DNA from: Anoplopoma fimbria
Lineage: Eukaryota; Chordata; Actinopteri; Perciformes; Anoplopomatidae
Direction of reading: 5' to 3'
Assembly: GCF_027596085.1 (NCBI RefSeq)
Contig: NC_072460.1
Location: 12,195,326-12,259,325, forward strand
DNA: 64,000 bases
The position numbers were made by a program, and so were the translations under genes. A model generated the notes under the pieces. It had not been told where the DNA came from. It saw only the letters and a list, made by a program, of their open reading frames with translations, and made no database searches. Below, one piece after another: positions 1 to 21,953 of this stretch. Every line of letters starts with the position of its first letter. The stretch's first letter is position 1.

Positions 1-388
1 AGTTAAGAAGCTGCTTCTCAATCTAACACTGTGCGACTAAACTCTAGATGCACTACAATGTTATGTTGAAAAGCAAACTTCAAGCTTTTAAGCAAAATGT
101 GACAATAAAAGTTAAGATGTAGAGGAAGGACACAACACAATACTTTGCATTACAGTCAATCAGTGAAAGCCAGAGCTCAAATCACCTGTGTCATAATCAT
201 TTCATGACAAACAAACTTCACCCAATTAAAAGAGGCAGAAAGCAAGTCTCAAACCCACAAAGCTGAAGGCCGTAAAACATGCCATGTCAGTTAGGTAACA
301 GATACACCAAGTTATTGCATAAAAGAGTGGCAAGTTTGGAGCAGAAAAACTTGTTAGAGGAAAACCTTGGATGTCTTTATGAACTCAC

Positions 389-8528
<8,140 letters not shown>

Positions 8529-8960
8529 TCCTGCAGAACCGACTGCCGACCACCGACTCGACTTTCTGCTCTGAGGGTGGTGCTCCGAGCCGTGCAGCTA
8601 AACTTTCCCGAAGTTACGAGAAGTGACGCTAAATGTCACGTTTCTCGTCGTTGGATAACTCGAATCGAAAGTTACGCTGCTGCCTTTTTTGTTGTTGCGT
8701 GATGTTGCATCGACCGAGTCACCGTCTGCTGTATGCACGTTATTTAAATCTCGACGCTATTTGTTCCTCGCTCTCTCCGCTCGCCTCCAGACAGTCGAGA
8801 TTTCACCCCGCTTGCAACACGTCGCAAAGACTCGCGAGAGCAAAAGAACGGGAACTTACGAGACGACAGAAACTGAAACCCGTGCTGCATTCAGATGCAA
8901 GAGCCTAGAAATGAGATACGTCCTCTACAAATATTCAAAATCGTAGAAGTCCGAAATCAA
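8529..8960 (-). promoter_or_regulatory. mapk14 5' UTR and promoter region
   Basis: The block directly upstream of the mapk14 start codon is richer in G+C and CpG than the surrounding introns, with repeated tcg and cgc steps between about 8530 and 8860. That fits a CpG-type promoter. No TATA box is evident. Short open frames on the plus strand here have no recognisable similarity and are read as chance frames in GC-rich DNA. The transcription start was not resolved. Confidence 0.4.
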
Positions 8961-11293
8961 TCACTTTCAGATCTCACCCATTTGGATTTGAATGATTTTT
9001 CCCTACATGTTAACCTTTAGAATGAACCAGAAGGACAAAAAATCAAAGGAGACTCAAAGTTGACCCATATATTAGATGTCACAATGACAATGACACAGAT
9101 ATCGTCTACAAAAATATACATAATAATATGTTGGTTTTGATCATCAAGGTAATTCACAAGTTCAATATTTCTTATCCTGAATAAATAAATAAGTCAATTG
9201 GGTTGATTTTTTGTCACTACAATTTAAAAAAAGCACAAACTCCAATTTGTTTTCATTTTAGGTAAATACTTCTTTACATCTCTTGAACTTTTTATGGTGT
9301 GCCTGCTATCGGTTGAGGCAGTTGGGTGGGTCAGTTTAACACATTAATCCTTAATGTTGCCCATGATTTTAAATTTAATCTCAAGTATAATTTCAGTTTT
9401 TAGGTTTGTATATCATCACGTGACGAAAAACAGGAAATTACTCCATCAAAAATGTGAAAAACTTTACTTTTTATTTGGAAGCAACAGTATGTTGCTCGAT
9501 GCTGTGGATGGCTCCACTAATGAGAGCACATCGCCCAAATCAACCAGGTGTTGATCATGATGTCTTTCAGGGCCGTGTACAGACACAGAGCAGGTGCTTA
9601 AGCAAAAAAAAGTATCCCGCTAATACATATTAATATAAAATAAAGCTACATGAACATCACAGACAACACCATAACAGGCCACCAGTTGAATTCTTCAAAG
9701 GCCAAGACAAAGCATCTTCTACTGTGATTGGTTCCTTGATTTCAGTTTTTTGTGTGAACTGCCGTGACCTTCATTATTGAAATTGGTTCAAAGTATTGAA
9801 GACTCCTAGTGCCTGGTAAAGTTCTTACCTGACAGAAAAGCAGCCTTTGAAATTAATTCTCAGCAAGCCATTGGGATAATATGTAGTATTCCACTTCAAC
9901 AGTGAAATAGTACTGAGCAAAGAGGTTTGGTAGAAATCGCTAGCTAGTAGTCACCCTTTCAAATTGAAAGGGTTGAGCTCACAAAGGGATTGATTTCTGA
10001 CGGAATGCACCATTTATAAAACAACAGTCAGGGGTGGAATTATTATTACAACCCTTTACTTGAGTTCAATTGGCAGAAAAACATGTAGAAATGTTCTATT
10101 TCAAGTAAAAGCTCAGCGTTCAAAACTTTACTAATGTAAAAGTACAACATTTTTGCAGCAGAATAGCCCTGCAGTATTACATTATTTATATTATTGGATT
10201 TATGATTATTACTAATGCACTAACATGTAAACAGCATTTAAATGTTGTAGATGGAAAAAGAAAAAGTACCATATTTAATTCTGAATTGTAGTGAATTAGA
10301 GCTTTAAAGTAGCAGGTAATGAAAGTATTTGAGGACAGTACTTGAGTAAATGTTCAGCTAGATTCCACAACTGCTTAAAATGATGTGATATTTAAGATAT
10401 GTTTTGGGGGAAAATACTTTCATTCTTCAATGTGAAATTGCAGAGAAAAGAAACATTTTGAATAATATCACGTGTTCCTGTTTTGCCCTGTTTGTCTTCG
10501 GTATCATGAAATGTAGGTTCAACAATTTATAGTTAAATATTAAAAACATCAATAACATGTGCATATGATTTCAATGTTTGTATTTTTCTTGACTAAAACA
10601 ACCACAAAAGTACTTTTATATAAGGCACATTAAAACACATATACACTTTAAAGTAGTAACAAAAAAGTATCATATAATATACGCAATATGAAATGATCTT
10701 AGGAAGAGCACCTGAAGGCAGCATTAGAGGTAACTCTTAATTTCTAGAAAATGTCTTTACTTCACAATAAAGCAAATTTAATTTTTAAGCTTACGTGCAG
10801 AATAAAAGGTTATCAAAGGTGGTAGCAAATATATTACACATATCGCCAAATAACATTATAAGACTGAACTCAATGGCTGGTCTGATAAAAAAAAAAAACA
10901 GAATAGCCTACTAAAAATAACAATAGGGAAAAAAATGAAATACACACTTACAGTTATGCAAAATGTTCACAGCCTTACACATCTACCACAAATGTAATTT
11001 AATCCACAGTTTGGTTCTCATATTATTTTGAAATACACCATTTGGCTGTAAATATACAGAATATCCCCAATATGGAGACTTTCTATTATCAGGTTTGGCA
11101 ACCTAGCGTATGACAAATAATACTAAATAAAATTGGCGCTCTTGTCATTATCATTTTAAAACTCTCGCAGTAAGCCTGTATCTTTTGTAATAAATAAAAT
11201 GCATCCAGCAGCCCTTCTCTGTTTGCTGGAGCTTTTAACTTTAGATTTACACTTCCTTTGCGCTCTGGTAGAAGCATCTTTTCATCCTCTGAA
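8961..11293. other. spacer between mapk14 and elapor1
   Basis: AT-rich spacer containing the 3' UTR of elapor1 at its right end. It holds one recognisable degraded miniature element (10029-10373). No open frame with protein-like composition or family similarity was seen. Confidence 0.5.
10029..10373. repeat. degraded hAT-like MITE with CAGNNGTGGAA termini
   Basis: The left end reads caggggtggaa and the right end, read on the other strand, cagttgtggaa. This gives an imperfect terminal inverted repeat about 345 bp apart. The body carries pieces such as tttacttgagt, aaaagtacaac and agtacttgagtaaat, typical of a family abundant in teleosts. No matching 8-bp target duplication is visible, so the copy is old or recombined. 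A related copy lies at 42656-43117. Confidence 0.55.
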
Positions 11294-14200
11294 TTAAGCA
11301 TCATCAGAATCTTCCTCCTCTCTTTGATGGTATAAGGATGATGATTTTAGTGGAACTGAGTCAAATCCATCTGATGTCCTCTGAAAACACATTGATAATA
11401 ACACAAAGCATGAGAAGTTGCTTTAAAAGTAGATCAGTCTGTGTGAATGAACGGGTCACTGACCTCTCGTGAGAAGGACCTTATCTTGGTGAAGAAGGAT
11501 TTCTTGGTGAGGTCCATGAGGTCGTCCTCTGCGTCCTCTCCCTCCATTATTGCACAGCTGTCTGCAGTGGGCAGCTCACACTCTTTACCCTCAGAGGTCA
11601 TCATCAGCTTGGAGTACTTAAACTGCAGCCTGCAGACAGAGTATGATAGAAAATAACATCCTGTCAACATAAGTCTTACAGTCTCTTCTTTGTAGTTTAC
11701 AGTTTTGCTTAGGTTTTATCTTTCATCTTTTATTTACTATATGACATATCATTGCTTCAACAAACATTGTAGAAAATGTGAAGCTCAGCAGTCTCACTTG
11801 CGTGTCTTTTTCCAGAAATAGCAGCTGATACCGATGAGCAGCACAGCAGCAATCGTTCCCGTGGAAACACCAAACTTGAGCCAGAAATCCAGAGTCACAC
11901 AAGCACTGACCTTTTGAGCCGGTAGTGACTCTCCACCGTAACACTGCAATGGCTGCTGCCACACATAGGTGGTTTTCTGAAACACACACACACACACAGT
12001 TTAATTTAGTCACATATCACACACGTCTGTAAAATACCTGATACCTAATGATTTCAGTATTTTCTTCAAGGAATAATGAGCTTTAGAAGTGTTTGTTGGC
12101 ATATTTGGTACCATTCGACAGAGCCAGGCTAGCTGTTTCCCACTGTTTCCATTCTTTATGCTAAGCTAACAGGTTGCTGGTTGTAGCTTCCTATTTAACG
12201 GACAGACATGAGAGTGTATAAATCTTTTCAGCTACCTCGTATTTCTCACAACGTCGAACTATTCCTTTAAAAGTCCCCATAAAAGTTATATAAATATTAT
12301 GTATCAGTGTGTTCCAGTGCTTCACTGTGTCTTTATCACCATTACAGTACCTTAAGTGAAAAGGGCTACATTATAACATAAAACAGCATATTATTATTAT
12401 ATCATAATGATTATAATGATTATAATGATTATAATATAATCATTATAATATTTTCAATGGACCTGTGATTGGATATGTGGGGTTGAAGAGGTAAAAGTAT
12501 TTTTGTCAATATTTCCATGCCTGTGCATCACTACCTGTATTCCCTGGATGCAAGCGCTGACAATCGCCCTGTAGTTGTTTTTGGTGCAGAGTGGACATGA
12601 ATGCTGGCTCTGCCACAGAAAGTGGAAAGTACAACCATCACATGTCCCCTCTGAACAGTTACTGTGGAGGAAAACACAGATAAGTGAGATTATTACAATC
12701 TTCAGATGATGAAAAATATCTCCAAATTCAGATTCTCAGATCTCAGTGTGTTACAGTCTATGTATCTGGTGTTGTAATACAGTATTTGTGTCAAATCAAA
12801 TGTTGTCCTGACAAGTTTTGTGAGGTCAAAAGTTGAACTTGGTCACAGTGAAAGGTACCTTGGCAGCATGATATGGTCTTTATCGGTCACTTGGGGGTTG
12901 CATCTCAGTCTGATGGTGGCTGACCGGCCTTGTTTACAAGCCTGAGTTGTCTCACTGGACCTGGAAACACAAACGTCTTAACTTCCACTATGTAATATAT
13001 TATAAACTGTTTCTGATTGTCAATTACATTACCTACTTCATCTGTCGATAAAACTTCCAGCGTAAAATCTTTATGTTAATTAAATCAAATCATACACATT
13101 ATATTACTAATAATACCATTAGAAATATGTATTTAAAAGTACCACAATGGATGAATGCAACAAAATATGATAAGTTCGGATTTTATTAACTTGTAATAGA
13201 AGATGACATCTGGCAGGCCGGGTGCAGAGGGAAACAGCGATTTTGGAGATGAGATGCTGCTCAGGGTCGTGTCGGTGGTCACACCTTCAGAATAAGAGGA
13301 CATATATCAGCATATTTTTCTGATATATGAAATGCAACCAAATTTAAGCAACCCCACAAAGCAGTATATATCTCTGTGAGATGTGAGCCGTTTAATCAAT
13401 TCAAAGAGTAGTCCCCTTTTTAGACTTTTGCAAAGTCATTTTTAAAAGCCTGAACAGGTAGAACAGTGCTCATAAACCAAAGTATTAGCACAAAGGTGGT
13501 GCAAAAGTCAGAGGATCACCCAAATCATTAGGATTCATCCTTGAGGAAATAAATTGAATGGTTGTTGAGACGTTTCAGTCCATGAAGTGTAATATTGGAG
13601 AAAAGTACAAAAACATTAACATAGTTGAGCCAAAATGTCTCTTATTTTGTAACCTGGTAATATTCAAACAACCTCTTAGATTCAGCTTGAAACAGTTTGA
13701 TGGGGCCCCGGTCCCACTGAAGAAATTAACATTAAATACTACATCACAGAAGACAACACAGTATATAATATAAATATGAATGTGTGTTGCCCTGAAATAA
13801 TATCAGGAATTTTGAACATTTTCTACAAATGACGAAATTTGGTGTTGAAAAATTCTTACAAACATTTCCTCTCATTTAAAGAAAAGTATCGCTGCAGCAT
13901 TCAGTCCATACCGATGAGTGTGTCACCAACGATAAAAGGCTGGGAGGACACCATGCTCTGACTCCTGATGTCAGAGGGAACCACAGTAGACTGACAGACG
14001 TAACCTTTGACCTCTCTCCCACTCTCTGTCACATTTTCCACACAGGTAGCTGGTATTCTGCCCTGTAAGTGAAACAGCAGGTTTTAACGTCAAACTAAAT
14101 TTGGCTAAAATCAAATGCCATCAGGACCACAGCTTCTCACCTCTTTTCCACACAGACCCAGATTAAAGCGATGGAAATATCTCAGGCCTTTGCTGGTGAA

Positions 14201-17200
14201 TCGGGGACTGCTCTGGAAGCCGGTGACGTTGGACAGAGGAGAGAAGTCATAGTGCAGCATCGCGCCATCTCTAGTCTGCACATCCAACGCACAGTCACTG
14301 ATACAAGCTGTGTGGGCCTGGAGGATGGAGAGGTACGTATTCTGTTAACAGTGAGTTAAACAATCTCATCTCATGTACCGGCTGACTGAAACCCAAATAA
14401 GACAACTGGGAAATGCAGATATTAGCTGGACTATGGAGGCATGTAAACACCTTATTCTGCCTACTGTTACAATACAATAAATCTTATGTTTATTTGTTTT
14501 TAAAGATTTTAGAACTGTTTGTTTTTTGTTTTGAATTAGATGTGTAATGCCACATGATGTGGGTCGATTTATATTTAGAAAATATTTTTAAAAATTGAAA
14601 GAAAGAGGTAAACAGCAGACCAACATACATTCTGCTATGTTAACTACATAATTGGATATTCAATACGGCAGAAAATAGGGTCAACATGAGAATTTTTCCC
14701 TTTTGGATAGAAGAAGACCAATTTTGCGTAATAAAAGTTATGAAAATTTTATATAGAGAAAAATAAAGATACATTTAGGGTCAAAGTCAGGGTTTTAAAA
14801 ATCATGAGTCCCAATGCACTCCCATTTTTACCTAGTCAACAAAAAGTTTGTTTTTCCTTTATTCATTTAAATCTCCAATTATATTTCTGTAAATGTTTAT
14901 TCTGTCAGTGCCCCCTGTACACCCTTTTTAATTTATTTAATTTATTTATTAACTAGAAACAGTTAAATGTGAAGAGAAGGAGTCAATAAAAGCCTTTAAA
15001 AAAAACCTTAAAGTGTATAAATTGTGAGTAATTATAGAAAGCAAACTCCTCTAATTGCGTGAAAGCCCCAACAATCATATAATGAACCCTAAGGACATTA
15101 CCTCTGTGTCCTTGACAGCCCAGCATACAAATACACATATTTAGTCAAATATTTTTCAGTGGAAAAGACATTGTTCCCATTACCTTGTTTCTCTGTGTGT
15201 TTGGTCCACACTTGACACAAGCGTCTTCTCCGACAGGCTGATCGGCCCTGATGAAGGTGTTCGGCGGGCAGCTCTTACACGCTCCAGTCCCATTGACCAT
15301 GTAGTGACCCGCTGGGCAGGGAACACAGGCGGAGCCGGCCTTAGCGGAGCTCAGGGCACAGCGGCGACACTGAGAGGCCACACCTCCAATCACATTGGTG
15401 ATGTGGATGGAGAAGATCTTTGCAGAATCAGCACTGTATTTCCTCTCCTGAGGGGAGAGAAACACAAGCTGAGTTGCTACAGACAACATACTGGTCTGTT
15501 CTGCTGTTGAAAGGACAGATTTTACTAAGTCTACTGCTGTTTTCTACTCAGCTCTCATGTAGTTTATGTGCTGTGTTACAAAGTGGCCACATAGCTCTAG
15601 ACTGTCATCTAGAGTTCGGTTCAATAACTGGGGGCAAACACAATTACAAACAGAATTTACAGCCATCATTTGTAAAAATATTCAAAGCATTTATTGCTCT
15701 TTTTGGGTCTTCATCTTCTTTACCTCTTGCCCATTCTAAAAGATGTGTCAGACTTCATATCTTACCTATAATTCTTCATAGAATGTCGTTTTTACACTGT
15801 CTGGCTGTCACTGAGTAAACTTTAAAAACATAAATTGAATGATTGGTACCAATGGAAAAAATATATATATATAAAGAATATACATATATGAACTCAGACA
15901 TAAAGTGCACTTACAAAAAAAAATAAAGCTTTAGGATGTAGAGAGCTTAATCAAATAGCACTTAACTTAATGAATTAGAATTTTAAGGCTGAGGGAGTGA
16001 AGCGGTTGGAAGGTCAAGAGTGATATCGAGGATGTGTGATTGTGTCTCACCCCATTAAGTTCCTCTGTACGTTGAAATGTCCAGGTGAAGCTGGCGGTAC
16101 TGTTGCTCTGGATCAGGTAGGAGTATGACTGTTTACTGTTGCTGCCTTTCCACCGCTCTACCACATCGTTATTCCACTGTTTATAACCCTGCAGAGAATA
16201 ACACTCACTTCATATATACATAATCATTCTGATGGCTGGCTTTCCTTCTATTTATGTTGGAACATTTCCCCTCACCGCCAGGAAGTAAAACTTGCAGTCA
16301 GCTGTACACGTGGTCTCAAAGACAAACGTGATGCGAGAAAGTTCACTCCTCTCACTGTCTTCCACCATGGACTGAGGCAACCTGTGGAAACAAAGGCGAG
16401 TCAATCAACGTTTCCTACTGGGACATTGTGTATATAGTTGTCCTTTAAGAGGCACGTTTGACTTCACCTGTATCCAGGGACATTGAGTATGAGCATCAGG
16501 AAGTCTGTGTCCTGATCCCCAGGGGTTGTGTAGACATACTCTCCAGCCACCTCCCATGCTGTCATTACAAATAAATGAAAGAATAAACAATCTGCTGCTA
16601 TCCCTTTAGCACATACAGTAATTCAGGTTGACATGTGCCATCTTTAAAATAACTCTTACCCATACTTACACTTTAAATTAGGATCAAAGCATAAGTTAGT
16701 ACCTGAGTCTGAACGTGTAAATTAATTTTTACCTTGGAAATACTAGTTTGACGGAATAACCTCACAGCTTTTTGACATGTGTACTTTAAGACTTGGCCGT
16801 TTTGTTGGTGATTTTATGAGATACATCATGTATTTTACTCTCTATCTCTTTTTGTCCTTATCTTCCATATCCTGTTTCGGTTAATTGCTTTTCGGATGTT
16901 TCGAAATGCTATCTGGCTCTTTAAGTAATTCTGTTAGGCTTCTAGTCTGTGCCTTAGAGTATGTTTTTCTAACTGTGATGATTATCATTCAACCGCTGTG
17001 GAGTTTGTCCTGTCCATCTGCACTGTGTTGCCTAATACTGAGTTTCTCACCCGTGCTGTGTTCAGAGTCGCCAGACTCTCGACGGAAGATGGAGCTCTTC
17101 ATGTTGCTCGGCATTGTGTTCCACCATTTGTACTCGAAACCCACCACTGGCTCCGTGCCAACAGGGCACTTGGCACAGGCTGTGAGAAAATATGATGTTA

Positions 17201-20200
17201 TTATGTCAGGGTTCACATGGAAAATAAAACAGGAAACATTCAGAGTCCAAAACTTTTTGACAGTTTTATATACTTTGAACGTATCACTCTGCGGGAAAGA
17301 TTTTTATTCAGTTTTGGGGGATTTTTACAGCAACACTGGTAGTCTTTTTGGCACAAACGTTTTTTATATAAAATAATATCATGTTATCTATTTTGTGGTG
17401 TCAAATGATTAACATCTTGGGTAAGTACACGTGTATGTCAGTACAAAAAAAGCCCCTCAGTCTGACATGCAGGTAAGATACAGCAATAGGAGTGAACTCA
17501 TTCTGCACCTGTTCCGTTTGAGTAGAAACCTTCGTCGCAAGGTTCACAGGTAGAAGAGTTGGTGACAGAGAACCCCGGGTTACATGGGGGACAGGTTTGC
17601 TTCTCCCCCGATGCGGGCAGCTTCACGGCTCCTTCAACGGTTTCACTGCAGATCTTTGGCTCGATCCACTTGTACATGAGCTGAGTCTGAGACACACAGC
17701 AGGCCAGACATGAATATATGAAAGAAGCCACCAGATGCCACACAATCAGCCCAGGCAATTCATATTTAAAGTAACCTAATAGTAACAGCAGATGGCTGCA
17801 GACTATTTTCAAGGTGAAATCTCTCTCTGTGTTCACCGCTACTGAACCTCCACAAACTCCGCCTCCACACACTTCACGTCATTTTCTACATTACCGTTCC
17901 CTCAGAGTCACAGGGAGTGTGGGTGTAGAAGTAGTCACTGTTTGTGCATGCAGGTCGTGGTTTGCAGCTCCCTGAACCAGCCTCTGGAAATATAGAAACC
18001 GAGCCAGAAGGACACAGCAGGTGGGGGACGAGGGAAAACACACAGTTCACATTAAGATCCAGAGATAAGGCAAACCTCACACACTTAAGCAATAAATACA
18101 GTATTTGCATGCATACTGCCTTGCATGTGCAGGTGACGATATGCAAATACGGAATGATTGTAAGTTTAGACATATCTACGAGTTAAAGAGTATGTTGATG
18201 AGTGTAATGACTGGTGTTAGTGGACAGAGCGTTAAAAATGCAAACATGCATACCTGCATATGTGTCTTGCTCACACTGATAGCAAACGGCAGCACCCTTG
18301 TTAGAGTAGGTGTCAGCAGGGCAGGGGGTGCAGCGGGCAGATCCTTGTTTCGCACTGTAGGTGCCAGGTTTACAATGGAAACACTCTGATGTGTAGGCGA
18401 CCCCTGGAAGAAAACAATACATTTCATAACCAGGAAAAAGGGAGCAGAAAACAGCTGTTTAGAACTGCTGCACATAACACAATATAGGGATAATCTACCT
18501 GAGATGGCAATGTTTGTTAACAGCACGGGTTTGACACTACTGCCCTGCAGAGTGTACGCAGTGGTTCTCCAATACAGCACATTGTTGCCACTGTTAAGGT
18601 CCACCTGCACAGAGTGAATGTGAACATAAGAAAGGAGCAAAAATGAGAGCTCTTTCAATCTGAATTATTCAGCAAATGACAACAAGATGCCCGCATGTTT
18701 AGTGAAGTACTCAGTCAAACAAACCCTGTATTTGTTAAAGCTGCTCTCAGAGATCTTCATCCACCGGCTCTTAGTGTCCGTAGACTGACACTGGTCATTC
18801 TGAATCTACAGCAGGGTGAGAAACGAGCCAGAGATGATCAAATATACCCCTAAAAAAACAGCCATCTGTCAACATCAACAGTCATTTTACAACACTTACA
18901 AAAAACTCAAAGTAAATGCTGTTGTCAGGGTAGAAATAATCAAAAGACACAGTTCCAGGTTTCTTGAGGCTCACAGCATAGGACAGCGTTGCAGTGCACT
19001 CATCTGTGTTTGAGGTGACGTAATCACCCTTTGGTGTCCAGGTGGAGCTGAAGAAACATCAGCAGCAGAAACAGTTTGATGAGCTTCTTGAAACAAGGAA
19101 ACAGTGTTTAAAATAACAATACAAGTGAGGCATATACTGACTTGGAGCAGTCTGTGCGGTCATCCCAGCCGTTCGTGGTCACTCCGTGGGTGACAAAACC
19201 AGGCGGCAGGCTGTCCCACTCATCAAAGGCCACGCCGGTGCCCAGAGAGTAGGTACCCACAGCACACTTCTGGCATTCCTGCGACTGCATGTCGAGGAAC
19301 TCTCCCTCACTACAGGAAAAGGCTGTTAAGAGGAAAACAAAGAAATAGGACACATTGGAAATGTATCATGGAGACGTGGAAAACATGACAAGGAACAGAT
19401 AAAGAGGATTAAGTGTGGTAAGAATTTTATATTTACACATTAAAGCTTTGACACGGATTGCGGGAGTGTACAAAATGTATAAGATTAGATATAAGAGTAG
19501 GACACTCACTGCATTGAGTGCCTTTGACTGGATCTGGAAGGCCTGTGCATATGTCGGCTTTGTTGGGAACCGCCACTCTCCATCGTGCCCCGAGTACGTC
19601 ACACTCTGTGTACTCAAAGTGATAATCTGACTGCAGGGACAAGACACAGGTGTTAGTTTCTCACAGCTTGAAAAAAAGTACATACTATAACTTTTTTGAT
19701 ACATAAAGCTGCAGGTCAGCATGCATGTGAACAACAAATGGGGTTGCCATTAAAACAGGTTTATAGCTCTGGAATTTCTTTTCGAAAACCAGGCAAGCCT
19801 CTTTTCTAAATAAAAGTCACTGCTAATATTTGCCCAGGAGGCTATCCCAACTGTTGTCTTAATCTTGCTCATCAAGGATGTGCTGCAACTCTGCACCAGT
19901 TAAACTCCCTTCAAGGTTTATTTACTTAGCCAAAGGGGAGAAATGGTGATTAGTACAATCCTTTTGTAAACATTGAATTTTCAGCATTGTCGCAGGAGTT
20001 TGGAGACAGCAGGAGCTCAGGTGCAAAGCCTATGCTGTATTTGTCTGTCGGGCTTTGACACTTTTTGGAGATACTGACAATAGGTGACAGACAAACACCG
20101 TCACACCCGTAATGATGATATTTGGGATGTGACATAACATTAAGGGTATCTTGTTGATCTGACACCTTCTGAAACAAGTCGTGAGTACTTAGCCGGCACA

Positions 20201-21398
20201 CAGTGTAGTCAAAAGCTGGCTTTAATATTCCAAGGAAGGTCAGACTTATCCAAGGCCACACAGCCTTGTGGGATTAATAGTTAACAGAAACAGAGCAGCA
20301 GCAGCAGCACTCCTCTGGGTCTGTGTTTTCAGTTAGCGCTGCCACATTAGCTGTGGTCGGGGTATCAGATGAACGTGTGTTTTGGGTGGGAGGATCTGCT
20401 GCAAAAATGCATCGAACTGGGGATGTGCTGTAGACTAATCGTCTCCTTTAAACAAACATGAGGAAACCAAGGCAACAGGACATAATGACCGCTGTGCCTC
20501 ATGGTCAGTGGACTGGCATGGAAACAAGCTCTCCTTCTCCTCAAAGCATCATCGTCTATAAGCCCAACAGACTGAAATTTTAAGACAACAAGTCTCTTGT
20601 GTTACCTTTTCCCTAACAGCTCGCATATCGTAATTCCACTAACTCAGTTCAGAGTATGCTGATAAAAAAGAAATGCTCTCAGTAATATAAAACTGTAGGC
20701 TACTGTTATGCAAATTGAAAACAGACACAGGAGGGCAATGAGAGCAAGGCAGAGGATGTAACATATGGAAACTGTAGTAAAACAAGTGTCATGATAACCA
20801 TAATAACACTGAAGCAAGCAGATCTAAAGTAAATAATGTAATGTAATTCAAACACCTGCAAGCGAAACATATGTTAATTTCCCACTCACAATATGTGAAG
20901 GAGGCTTTTACTAGTCCTGTTAAAATCCACACTGGGTTGTGGCAATTTAAATGTACACTTTTCTTGATTTGTTTTTAATACCTAAAGACGGACATAGCTC
21001 TTAAACAGGCCTATACAGACTGTAACTCGGTGAAGCTGTTTGAGAGGCTTTAGGTCAGCCATCTTTCAACATTTTCATCAATGTTTCATATTTTACTGAA
21101 ATTAAATGATCTTTCTACCTACTGCTTATGCATAACCATTTTCACTGATTCAACTTTAATACAATTAACATACTTAATACAAAATAATACATGTTTTAAC
21201 ACACTGAACTGCTCAAATGGGAACAATGAGTATGAGTAATTTTAGCTTCTGATGGGTTGTTATCCATAATAAAGAAATGGCTAACAACAAAACAGATATG
21301 AATCTCCTCACCTCTTTGCACATGGGCAACTCTGCATGGGTTTGTGCAAAAAGCAACCACAGTAAAAGGTGGCGCAGGTGTGTCGGGCCTCGCTGCAT
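11294..21398 (-). CDS. elapor1: Endosome/lysosome-associated apoptosis and autophagy regulator 1 (KIAA1324/EIG121)
   Basis: Type I membrane glycoprotein of the trans-Golgi, endosome and lysosome with mannose-6-phosphate-receptor-like and cysteine-rich repeats; linked to autophagy. Coding exons: 21398-21312, 19630-19510, 19322-19142, 19047-18900, 18805-18725, 18604-18499, 18403-18254, 17983-17895, 17686-17509, 17179-17051, 16558-16468, 16381-16276, 16188-16051, 15447-15184, 14317-14141, 14062-13912, 13284-13191, 12960-12859, 12661-12535, 11976-11798, 11629-11464, 11380-11294. All phases close: 983 residues (human about 1013). Signal peptide in exon 1 ([20 protein letters not shown]), cysteine-rich CKPGTY and CPAGHY repeats, transmembrane segment about 873-895, tail with YSKL (905-908) and [10 protein letters not shown]. 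Similarity to remembered human ELAPOR1 runs throughout, and the cfap276 neighbour favours elapor1 over elapor2. The extreme C-terminus (ending DSDDA) differs from human. Confidence 0.95.
11983..11998. repeat. short CA microsatellite next to elapor1 exon 20 acceptor
   Basis: Eight CA units. On the coding strand they form a TG run ending a few bases before the tttcag acceptor of the exon that encodes the transmembrane segment. Confidence 0.8.
12095..12271 (-). repeat. teleost interspersed repeat (GGAATAGTTCGACGTT type)
   Basis: On the minus strand this begins ttaaaggaatagttcgacg. On the plus strand it contains cagagccaggctagctgtt, tttatgctaagctaac and cagacatgagagtg. These are hallmark phrases of a repeat I recall from many teleost introns. 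It sits in elapor1 intron 19, between the exons at 12661-12535 and 11976-11798. Boundaries are approximate. Confidence 0.6.
12391..12452. repeat. AT-rich imperfect tandem/palindrome (ATAATGATT)n
   Basis: An attataatg/cattataat-type array: ataatgatt is repeated about four times, then turns into its own reverse complement (ataatcattataat). It could fold into a hairpin. It lies in an elapor1 intron and looks like simple-sequence expansion. Confidence 0.6.
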
Positions 21399-21953
21399 CG
21401 TCGCCTCCTGTCAGTGCTGAAGTGATGGAGGCGGAGGAGCCGAGGGCTGACCTGAGACCTCAGGTGCTGCCCGGCCGGCGGCTGGAGGCGGGGCTTCCGT
21501 CTCAACGGTGAACGAATACTGACAGGTGATTGGCTTTGGAGCCTGTTGTTGCGTTGACTCATCTTTTAATGGCTGTCTGTTGAAACGCAATAGGCGGACT
21601 TGTGTTTTACCAGCATTGTGCTTGCATTGTTTGGACATTGCACAATGGCACGAACATATTTGGGAATAGTATAGTAAAGTATAACATTATTTCAAGGTAG
21701 GTTTGGCGAGGGGCCATGTCGACCTTTTCTTTAACAACAAGACATAACTTGTGGTTTAATATCGACAGATGTGGGTGGAGTGGAACGTACGCCAACAAGC
21801 GTTTTATTTTGAAAGGTTTAACCGGAAGTTTGTGGTTTCTAGGAAACCAGGTTGTAAACATTCTAGTAGGGTTCCTCGTTTGTTAGAATAAAGTCTAACA
21901 ACAGCAAGAACAACGAAGCTACGAGTGTTTAGTGCTCAGTATTATCATTAAAT
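21399..21953. promoter_or_regulatory. shared bidirectional promoter of elapor1 and cfap276
   Basis: The 555-bp interval between the two divergent start codons must contain both transcription starts. The elapor1-proximal third is GC- and CpG-rich, with cggaggagccgagggc-type sequence around 21430-21510; the cfap276 side is AT-richer. The same head-to-head arrangement exists in human at 1p13.3. No TATA box was evident. I did not identify a defensible RFX X-box, which would be expected for a ciliary gene. Confidence 0.6.

Noticed and set aside
8633..8946. Two overlapping plus-strand open frames near the mapk14 promoter, as a divergent gene
   Set aside because: Both frames are simultaneously open in GC-rich promoter DNA, with no splice sites or domain resemblance.
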